Source of the DNA: Flavobacterium sp. LMO8 | GTDB taxonomy: Bacteria > Bacteroidota > Bacteroidia > Flavobacteriales > Flavobacteriaceae | Length of the DNA stretch: 64,000 nucleotides | Direction: 5' to 3' | Assembly (NCBI RefSeq): GCF_009495755.1 | Contig: NZ_WIBJ01000031.1 | Location: forward strand, 603,421 to 667,420 | Part shown: piece by piece, positions 14,867 to 23,600 of the stretch | Numbering within the stretch: the first letter of the stretch is position 1 | Layout of the letters: each line of letters opens with the position of its first letter | Translations under genes and position numbers: made by a program | Notes under the pieces: generated by a model | Database searches by the model: none | What the model was told of the DNA's origin: nothing | The model's input: the letters and a program-made list of their open reading frames with translations, nothing else

Positions 14867-17800
14867 TTAATAAATTATTTTTTTATTAACTATTGTGCCA
14901 TTGGTTAATGTAATTTGAATTATTAATCCAGCATTATTTTTTTGAATTTTAGATAATGGAATTTCAAAACTATTAACCTCTGGATAAAAGACTAATTCTC
15001 TACCAATAATGTCAAAAACTCTAACGGATTGGATTTCGTTTTTGGTTGATTTTACTGTTAAAACGTCTGAATTGATAACCCAAATATTATTATTATCTGC
15101 TTCAAAATCATCTGCTCCTAAAGTTTCGTTCGTGTAACGTAATACAAAACGATTATCATGATTTCCAGCAACGCTTGTAAAACTATATGGACTTTGTCTT
15201 AAATCATGAATAATGTTCGTTAACTTGTCTTCCAAGTAAATATTTTGATTTGTATTGGTAAAGAAACCATCAACCACTCCTATTCCTATTGAATAAGTTC
15301 CATCTTGTGGTACTTTATATCCTATTGAAACTTTATCATTTTGATCAAAAGGTAATGCTCTACCTTGTATTACCATAGTATCATCACCAATTTTTGAGTA
15401 CAAATTAAAGTCTAATTTCTCATCAGTAATTGCATCATACATTCTATCTCTATCATTTGAAGCCTCATTAATATATCCTACCAAATTTCTAACAGCATTT
15501 GAATTAGATCTAATTAAGTCTAGCCAAATTCTTCCATTACCATCATCAATTCTTTGGTTCGTATTTCTGAAAAACTCGCTATTATCATTTGATGTTCCTC
15601 TCATAGAGTTATCAAAAGTTACAGTTTCATTTGTTCCTGCTGATGTATGTAACATAGAAACAAAGAAACCTTGACCTGATGCAATTGAACCTAAAAATAT
15701 ACCTGGCCCTGAAGAAGTACCTGAGCTATTATAAGTTATATAGTCGCCAGGAGAGTAGTTGTATACATGGTCATCATAAAAATGATCTGCTATGGCATTA
15801 TCAGGTAATGTTCCGTGTGTCCATACTTTAATAAATCCATCAATATTAGTATTGGCTGATAAAAATGATATAGCGTTTACAGCAGATGGATATGGGTTTC
15901 CTATTAGATTCCAGTTGTCATCATGATCGGTAGCTAATGTTGAAGATAAACCTGTTGAATAACTTCCTGAATTCCATGCGCCTCTTGATATTGGTGTTGT
16001 AATAACTCCGTTATTTGGCGTGCCTGTAAAAGTTGCAGTAAATGGTGCTAAGGCCGTTGTAAAATTATTCGGTCCTCTAACAATGTATCCTTTTCCTAGT
16101 TCCATAATTTCATTACCGCTAATCCAAGTACCATGGTTGTTAACAGTATAACCTAAACTAGGAGCCCATTTATAAATATAACTTGTTGGTGTTAAAGGTG
16201 AAATAGCGCTACTTGCAAAGGATGTTACAGGAGATGACCAATAGACATAGTCTAATCTTCTCATGTTAACCGTTCTATGCATGTGCATTGTTCCAGAATT
16301 TACATCGTTATTAATTTGAATTAAGCTTGAGCTATTGTTAAGTTGTAAATCTCCACCAGCATTAATGTTAACCCAATCAGTAATTATTAAATCATTTGTT
16401 GTATTAACAGTTAAAACAGCTCCATTTTCTATAGTTAAATTTAAACCTAGAGCATCGTAGTTTGTACCAGATACGATAGGGTCGTTAGCTGTGTTAGGAA
16501 TTACTACACAATCAGCCGAAGTTGGAACTCCAGTAGGTGTCCAGTTGTTAGCATTGTTCCAATTAGTATTAACTGAGCCATCCCATACTTTTGATCCATT
16601 AATTGTAACTGTAGTTTCGTCTGTTTCTACTATTGTGCTTCCATCACATAAAGTATATGTAATCTCAGCGGTATATGTTGTTGTTGAAGTTGGGCAAACG
16701 TTAATTGTTGGAGTTGATCCTACTACAGGCCCTGCTGTCCCTGATCCTTCATGCCATACAATAGAAGCTATTGAAGTTCCATTAGGTACAAAGCGCCAAG
16801 CTTCATTAGTTGTAGACCAATTTGGATCTAACACATTTCTTCCTGGAGGCACGGATGCTAAGGTACCCGTTGAATTTTGAATTCCAATTACGGCATTACC
16901 ATCATTCCACATTGGTTCCGAACCGAAACCTGCATAAGTGGTCACATTTTTTTTCTGAATATAAACTTCAATGATATTTGAATTTTCATAAAGCACTAAC
17001 ATTCCAGTATAATCATTAGCACTATCGTTTGAGAACATTGGAACATTATACCATGCCACAACTAAAGCTCTACATCCACTTGGAAGATTTACTAATTCCC
17101 ATCCTACATTACCTGCAGTTGAAGGATCCATATCGTGAAATACTCCAAATATAGCATTTTCAATTAAAGCAGCATGTCCACTAACTGGAAGATTTGTTCC
17201 TGGTGAATATGTACTCCATCCGCAATATCCGCCAGGAGTATTATTAGTTGTATCAAAAGTTATAACTCCATTTGAGCCTATTAAACATCTATTAAATGTG
17301 TTTCCATAGAAGCAAAAATCAAATGGTAAATTTACAAGAGGTGACCATACATCATCTGTATTAACACTAACAGGATTAGCAAGTCCAGTAAATGCAAAAG
17401 GAGGATTATAAACTATTGGTTCAACTATATAATCTGTTGTATCTCCTAAATCTAAATAAGTTGCTTCAAGATCTACACAAGTGCTAGCAGCAACACAATT
17501 AATTGCAGCTGGATCGGCTCCATTTAAGCCTAATCCACCTGAAACTACATTAGGACAACCAGTAACAACAGTACTCACTGTCATTACTGTAAAAATTCCA
17601 GCTGAAGAAGTTGCTGATAAACCGCTGTTAGTGCAAGTAGAAACTAATTGCCAATGTACTAAACCACTAGCAGGAGCTATTGCACCATTGTAATTTGTAT
17701 ATGTACTTGTAGCTGCGCCTGCATTTGTCCATGACGTTCCACCGTCTGTACTGAACTGCCACTGATACAACATGTCTAATGCTAAAGTATTACCTGTAGC

Positions 17801-20473
17801 TGTTACTGAATATGTTGAGCCAGGCCACCCAGTATTAGGGCTTGTAGATGCGCTACCTCCAGTAGGTGTGCCCAAACAAGAAGGGAAACAGGCGCCACTG
17901 TATGATACAGAAAGTGAAAATCCGGAATATACTACTGAACTATCTGAAGTAAATTGAATTGTTAATGTTTGTCCAGCCGCACCAGTGAAATTAATTGAAC
18001 CATTCCCTGAATAACTTGCTAATAAAGTTCCTCCTGTTCCTACTCCAGAGTAAATATTTATATCATCTATACTTTCGGTAATGTAATTACCAAAAATTGT
18101 AATTGTAGATCCAAGACCTGCTTCTAAAACAGTATAACCGTTAGATGAATTGGAATAATTTCCTGAAACACCCCCATTGTCATATAGTACAGTATTAGTT
18201 CCACAAGAAACAGTATTATTACCAGAAGAAGGAATATTTAATGTATTTACAGTAGTAAAGGAAGCGTTTGAGGAATTTGCAACCATGCCGCTATTTGTAC
18301 AAGTTACAACTAATTGCCATAGTACAACAGTTCCTAATACTGGTGCTGAAGCGGTATAATTTGAGTAAGTACTTGTTGCTGCACCAGCATTTGTCCAAGT
18401 TGATCCAGAATCTGTGCTATATTGCCATTGATATAACATATTTGTGGCTGAGGTATATCCAGATGATGATACTACATAGTTTGAGCCAAATGCACCAACT
18501 GATGGTGAAGTACTGACAGTACCTCCGCTCGGTGTTCCAGAACATGCTAAGTAACAAACCCCGCTATAAGTTATTGTTAGATTAAAACCTGTGCCGTTAA
18601 TAGAGCCATCCGAAGTGAATTCTACAGTAAGTGTTTGTCCAGCAGTTCCTGTGTAATTTAGTGTTCCAGAACCAGTGTAAGAACCTAATAATGTTCCAGA
18701 AGTTCCAACGCCATCGTAAATTCTTATGTAATCGTAGGTTGATTCAGTATCGTGATTTCCAGAAATATTTATTGTTGCTCCAGTTCCAGCTTCTAAAACT
18801 GTATATCCATTAGAATTTGATACGTAGTTTCCAGAAGGTCCTCCATTGTCATATAAGACAGAGTTAGTACCACAACTAATTGTGTTGTTACCTGTAGAAG
18901 GTATAATTGCAACAACAGTTAATACAGCTACATTAGAATTTGCTGATGTACCACATGTATTGCTTGAACGTGTTCTATAACGATAACCACTCATAGAAAG
19001 AGGTACATTTGTAAGATTTAAAGTTGCTGTTGTTGCATTGCTATAAACACCTCCATTAGTTACTGTTGTCCAAGTTGTGCCTCCATCAGTACTTACTTCC
19101 CAAATAAAAGTTGTTGGAGAATTACTATAGGTAGCACTAAATGATGTATTAGTTCCTGGAGCAATTGTTTGGTTAGCAGGATTAGAAGAAATTGTTGGTG
19201 CACTACCAACTGATAATGCCGTATTATTAGAGTTTACTGTACACCCTAAAGCGTTTCCAACAACTACATAATAATTTCCAGCATCTATAGAGGCAGGATT
19301 AGTAATTGTTAAGGTCGCTGTTGTTACACCACTATAAAGCGCTCCGTTTGTTAGTAATGTAGCAGGTGCTTTATACCACTGGTATGTTGTTGCGCCTGTA
19401 GCTGTTACTGTCATCGTTCTTGTTCCAGAACCAGCACATACAGTTGCTGGAGCAACTGGTTGTACAGTAATTGTAGGAGGGGAGTTAATTGTAATTGAAT
19501 AACCATTATGCATTCCTCTAGGGCTTGTTACAACAACCTGACCACTTGTTGTGCCAGGTGCTACTACAGCGGTAATGGTGTTTAAGTTTACACGGGTTAC
19601 ACTCGTACATGATGTGCCGTTTATAGTTACTGTATGAGTCCCAGTTTCAAAGTAATTACCTGATATTGTTATTGTATTGCCAATACATGAGGATGCAGTT
19701 ACACTGTTAACTACGATGTAATTAAAGACAACTCTTCCAACAGCACCAGCACCACCAGATCTTGGCCCAGTTCCTCCACCAGCTCTTTCGCCACCACTTC
19801 CGCCTCCACCGGGAATACCTCCACCAGCACCATTAGAATTTGTTCTTGGAGCTGCTCCGCCTGCTCCTTGGATAGTTATTAAATTTGTTAAATCGTTAAG
19901 ACCTAAACCAGATACACCTCCTGCTTGACCTGAGGTATTTCCTATTGTACCGTTTGAACCATTGTTATTTGTTGTTCCACCACTAGCAATACCTCCTGTT
20001 CCTATTGCTCCAATGTTTGGCCCTCCACCAGTTCCTCCATTAGCAATGATATTACATAATGGTAAAGCACTAGTAATTGTAGTATTTCCTCCAGTTCCTC
20101 CAGTTCCTGCTGGATTATTTATTCCTGCCGCGCCACCTCCACCTATTGTATAGGTAAATGTATTACCTGCATTCACTGTATAGGTTGCTGTAGCGGCTCC
20201 GCCACCGCCACCGCCAGAACCTCCATTGTTGTTAGAATCTGATCCGCCGCCGCCGCCGCCGCCGCCAAAGGCGCCAACTGTAACATGTGTTACATTTGCA
20301 GGAACCACAAACGATCCACTACCTGGACCATTTTGAAAGCCTGGCTGTGCAAATGAGATAATACTAAATAAAATAAAACAACTTAAAATAAATTGTTTTA
20401 TTGTTTTATGGTTTGTTAAGTAATTAAAATGAAAAACGAAATAGTTTTTCAAAAAATAAGTAATGATTTTCAT
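14867..20473 (-). CDS. Giant glycine-rich T9SS cargo protein (CUB-like)
   Basis: A 1868-residue exported protein. Approximate order: signal segment 25-43 (FILSCFILFSIISFAQ); glycine-rich domain 45-250 with an eight-Gly run; IPT/TIG-like module 255-335; two Ig-like modules 335-520 (YQWYK; FIWEVSTDGGTTW); two CUB-like modules (about 530-640, 750-855; both with YDNGG and TVLEAG), each followed by a YQWQ(Y/F)STD unit; a nidogen-like region about 975-1230; an NWTPTGVP region; and a C-terminal type A sorting domain ending FDIIGRELVF...NKKIIY, which directs T9SS export and surface attachment. It is a paralogue of the 20693-26380 product with a different middle. Ligand unknown. Confidence 0.85.
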   Translation of the reverse strand: MKIITYFLKNYFVFHFNYLTNHKTIKQFILSCFILFSIISFAQPGFQNGPGSGSFVVPANVTHVTVGAFGGGGGGGGSDSNNNGGSGGGGGGAATATYTVNAGNTFTYTIGGGGAAGINNPAGTGGTGGNTTITSALPLCNIIANGGTGGGPNIGAIGTGGIASGGTTNNNGSNGTIGNTSGQAGGVSGLGLNDLTNLITIQGAGGAAPRTNSNGAGGGIPGGGGSGGERAGGGTGPRSGGAGAVGRVVFNYIVVNSVTASSCIGNTITISGNYFETGTHTVTINGTSCTSVTRVNLNTITAVVAPGTTSGQVVVTSPRGMHNGYSITINSPPTITVQPVAPATVCAGSGTRTMTVTATGATTYQWYKAPATLLTNGALYSGVTTATLTITNPASIDAGNYYVVVGNALGCTVNSNNTALSVGSAPTISSNPANQTIAPGTNTSFSATYSNSPTTFIWEVSTDGGTTWTTVTNGGVYSNATTATLNLTNVPLSMSGYRYRTRSSNTCGTSANSNVAVLTVVAIIPSTGNNTISCGTNSVLYDNGGPSGNYVSNSNGYTVLEAGTGATINISGNHDTESTYDYIRIYDGVGTSGTLLGSYTGSGTLNYTGTAGQTLTVEFTSDGSINGTGFNLTITYSGVCYLACSGTPSGGTVSTSPSVGAFGSNYVVSSSGYTSATNMLYQWQYSTDSGSTWTNAGAATSTYSNYTASAPVLGTVVLWQLVVTCTNSGMVANSSNASFTTVNTLNIPSSGNNTVSCGTNTVLYDNGGVSGNYSNSSNGYTVLEAGLGSTITIFGNYITESIDDINIYSGVGTGGTLLASYSGNGSINFTGAAGQTLTIQFTSDSSVVYSGFSLSVSYSGACFPSCLGTPTGGSASTSPNTGWPGSTYSVTATGNTLALDMLYQWQFSTDGGTSWTNAGAATSTYTNYNGAIAPASGLVHWQLVSTCTNSGLSATSSAGIFTVMTVSTVVTGCPNVVSGGLGLNGADPAAINCVAASTCVDLEATYLDLGDTTDYIVEPIVYNPPFAFTGLANPVSVNTDDVWSPLVNLPFDFCFYGNTFNRCLIGSNGVITFDTTNNTPGGYCGWSTYSPGTNLPVSGHAALIENAIFGVFHDMDPSTAGNVGWELVNLPSGCRALVVAWYNVPMFSNDSANDYTGMLVLYENSNIIEVYIQKKNVTTYAGFGSEPMWNDGNAVIGIQNSTGTLASVPPGRNVLDPNWSTTNEAWRFVPNGTSIASIVWHEGSGTAGPVVGSTPTINVCPTSTTTYTAEITYTLCDGSTIVETDETTVTINGSKVWDGSVNTNWNNANNWTPTGVPTSADCVVIPNTANDPIVSGTNYDALGLNLTIENGAVLTVNTTNDLIITDWVNINAGGDLQLNNSSSLIQINNDVNSGTMHMHRTVNMRRLDYVYWSSPVTSFASSAISPLTPTSYIYKWAPSLGYTVNNHGTWISGNEIMELGKGYIVRGPNNFTTALAPFTATFTGTPNNGVITTPISRGAWNSGSYSTGLSSTLATDHDDNWNLIGNPYPSAVNAISFLSANTNIDGFIKVWTHGTLPDNAIADHFYDDHVYNYSPGDYITYNSSGTSSGPGIFLGSIASGQGFFVSMLHTSAGTNETVTFDNSMRGTSNDNSEFFRNTNQRIDDGNGRIWLDLIRSNSNAVRNLVGYINEASNDRDRMYDAITDEKLDFNLYSKIGDDTMVIQGRALPFDQNDKVSIGYKVPQDGTYSIGIGVVDGFFTNTNQNIYLEDKLTNIIHDLRQSPYSFTSVAGNHDNRFVLRYTNETLGADDFEADNNNIWVINSDVLTVKSTKNEIQSVRVFDIIGRELVFYPEVNSFEIPLSKIQKNNAGLIIQITLTNGTIVNKKIIY

Positions 20474-20514
20474 TTTATTTAGAGCTTTTGTTGTGAATTT
20501 GATTTGTTAACTCT

Positions 20515-20522
20515 CAAATATA
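20515..20522 (-). promoter_or_regulatory. -7 promoter element of giant T9SS gene
   Basis: TATATTTG on the minus strand, an exact TAnnTTTG match, 41 bases before the ATG at 20473. The following bases (GAGAGTTAAC) resemble those after the promoter of the paralogue (GAGGTGAAC). Confidence 0.6.
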
Positions 20523-20637
20523 TATAATTTAATTATATTATTCGTTTTTTTTGACTATAAATGTTTAAGTAAAATGTTAAATATGTACAAATTATTCGTT
20601 TTATCGATAATTTAAGCATTTCATCTGGCAATATTAC

Positions 20638-20674
20638 AAAAAAAAAGGCTAACAAGTAGTTAGCCTTTTTTTTT
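20638..20674 (-). terminator. Intrinsic terminator of second giant T9SS gene
   Basis: A 16-bp perfect stem: nine A plus GGCTAAC (20638-20653), loop AAGTA, then GTTAGCC plus nine T (20659-20674). It lies 18 bases past the stop at 20693 and is symmetrical enough to act in both directions. Confidence 0.9.
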
Positions 20675-20692
20675 ATTAAAATTTATTTTTTA

Positions 20693-23600
20693 TTAAAAAA
20701 TTACTTTAAAAGTTTTAACAGATCCATTTTCTAATGTAACCTCTACTAATAAAGCACTTTGAGTTTTCATTATATTAGTTGATGAAAAAGTTGAGTTATT
20801 TACATTATTATACATACCTAACTGTCTTCCTAATAAATCATGAATTCTTACCGATTTCATGTTTTGATTAAATGAGTTAATGTTTATTGACTCATTTGTG
20901 AAAATATTGACAGTGTTATTGGTGTCAAAATCTTCATTTCCTAAAGTGCCATTGAACTTCAAAATAAAACGAGTGTCATTTGTTCCAGTAGTTCCTGTAA
21001 AACTATATGGTGCTGCTCTCAAATCATGTGTTATTCCTAAAGTTAGATCTTCTAAATAAATGTTTTGAGATGTATTTGTGAAAAGACCATCAACAGCAGC
21101 AATAGCAATTGTATAAATGCCGTTTTCAGGAATCGTTATCCCAAGAGGAATTTGATCATTGTTGTCAAATGGTAATGCTCTACCTTGTATGCTTAGTCTT
21201 TCAAATTCATTAGTTGAAAAAATTTCAAATGTAGTTTTAACATCTAATGCTGGTGCATCAAAAAGTCTGTCTATTTGATTTGTAGCTCCAGCAGCATAGC
21301 CTACTAATGTTCTTATATTTGTTGTGTTAGGTGCAACTAAATCTATCCATATTCTATTTCTTTCTATTTCATCAGTTGATTGCGTTTCATTTCTAAAAAA
21401 CTGATCATTTCGATGTGTGTTGCTTCTCATAGTATTATTAAATACTACATTTTCAGTTGTTGCAGCAGTAGTGTGATTCATTCGAACGAAAAATCCTTGT
21501 CCAGCTCCAATTTTACCCGTAAATAGAGGGCTACTTGAAGCTCCTAAATTATTATATGTAACATAATCAGCAGTAGTATAATTATATTGAAAACTTTGAT
21601 AGAATGGTTCAACACTACTTACAGGTAGAGTGCCATGCGTCCAGATTTTTACAAATCCAGCAATATTAGTATTTGTTGACATAAAACTTAAAGCATCAAT
21701 TGCAGATGGGTATGGATTTCCAACTAAGTTCCAATTATCATCATCTGCGGTAACAGGTGTAGATGTTGGTCCTGCATAAGGTCCACCATTATAAGTACTT
21801 CTACTAATGGTTGCGTTGATAATTCCATTATTTGGAACACCAATAAAGTTTGCTGTATAATTTTGAAATGCTGTTGTATAACTATTTGGTCCTCTAACAA
21901 TATATCCTTTACCAAGAATCATTGTTTCATTACCAGAAATCCAATTACCAAAATCACTTGCATATCCAGTTGATGTTGTTGGTGACCATTTATATATGTA
22001 AGTGTTAGTTGTACCTGGTGAAATTGCACTAGAACTAAAGTTAGCAACTGGAGATGACCAATAAACATAATCTTGTTGTCTTATGTTTGCATTTCTTTTC
22101 ATAGAAATAATACCTGTATTTGCTACATTGTTTATTTGAATTAAACTACTACTGTTTTCTAGATTGAATGTTCCTCCAACACTTACATCAACATAATCTG
22201 TTATAGTTAATGTGTTTGTAGGTAAGATGTTTAATTCGCCACCTGGTTTTACTTGTAATGTTTTTCCAAAACCATTAACATTACTTCCAGATATAATTGA
22301 TCCATTTGTAGCATTTTTAATGATTACACAAGTGTTTGCATCAGGTACACCAACTGGTAACCAGTTATTTGGGTCTGACCAGTCATCTGTATTGCCTAAC
22401 CAAACTTTAGATTTATTATCAACTGAAACAGTTTGGTTTACCGCACAACCATTTGATAATGTTGCTGTTGCTGTAAATGAATATGATGTTTGTTCTAATT
22501 GTGATAAATTAGGTTTTACATATACTGTAACGGCTGGTGAACCAGGGATATATGGAATTGTACATGCTAAATCTTGATAAGCGTCTACTGGAAGTGCACT
22601 TGTCCAATTAAAAGATGTGTTTAAAGGAACATTTCCAAATAATTTAACATTATCTATAGCCACTCCATCACACCAAACTCCATAATAGCGAATTCTAAAT
22701 CTAAAATTAGGATTGTTAATATAAGCACTCAAATCAAATTCTATATTTGTAAAACGAGTTCCGTAACCAATATCGGCTGTGTATCGAGTAATTTCTGTTG
22801 GCCATGTTGCTCCTCCATCAGTTGAAACCTCAATTGAAACGTAATCATTTGGTAAACTAGTACCATCTATAAAATATCTTGAATAAAAAATGTCAAAATT
22901 TAAAAATAAATCTAAATATGTGTTTGTGTTAACTGTAGGTGATTGTAAAGCTGTGTTAATTGTATAAGCTCCAACATCAGAAGTTGCCATAACGAAATTA
23001 TTTCCACCTAAACCTGATGAAATTGCTGGAAACCAAACTTGTTGTGCAGGTACAAAAGTACTTGTTTCGTTTTGCCATTGTGTTAATGCGTTTATAGCTC
23101 CTCCGTTTGAAGTTATATTATTAACACCAAACACACCCAAACCTGAATTGAATTTTTCATCGATAAGATATGTTAATTCAACATCTCCCGAAGCGGTTAA
23201 AGATAATACTTGGTTTTCACCACATACCTCTGGTAGGGAAGGTGTGAAGCTGATGGTAGCCAAAGGATTAACTTTTGCAATCACTTTAGTTCTTACTAAA
23301 GATTCACATCCGTTATAAGATGAAACCCAATACGTTGTAGTTGCAGCAATTACAGGAGTAGTCCAAGTTCCTGTTGCAGTTGTTGCTAATGGAGCTCCTC
23401 CGTATTCGTTTGCATACCATCTGTATTCTGAAGGACTATTTGTTCCAACGGCAGTTAATTGAACTGTTCCTGGGCCACAAGTTTCTAGTTCAGTAACGCT
23501 TGTAATAAACGTGTTACATGTTGCTACAACAGTAAAGGTATAGTCTTCAGTTTCTCCATAATAATTAATGTTTTGACATGAGTCAAACGTGCTTATAGCA

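Noticed and set aside
16491..16880. 129-codon plus-strand frame in the giant T9SS gene and similar antisense frames
   Set aside because: They mirror the Thr/Gly-rich coding strand, have no start context, and sit inside a well-supported gene.
18177..19200. Repeated module sequence as CRISPR or tandem DNA repeat
   Set aside because: The repeats are diverged protein modules (CUB-like and Ig-like) in frame, not short direct repeats with spacers.
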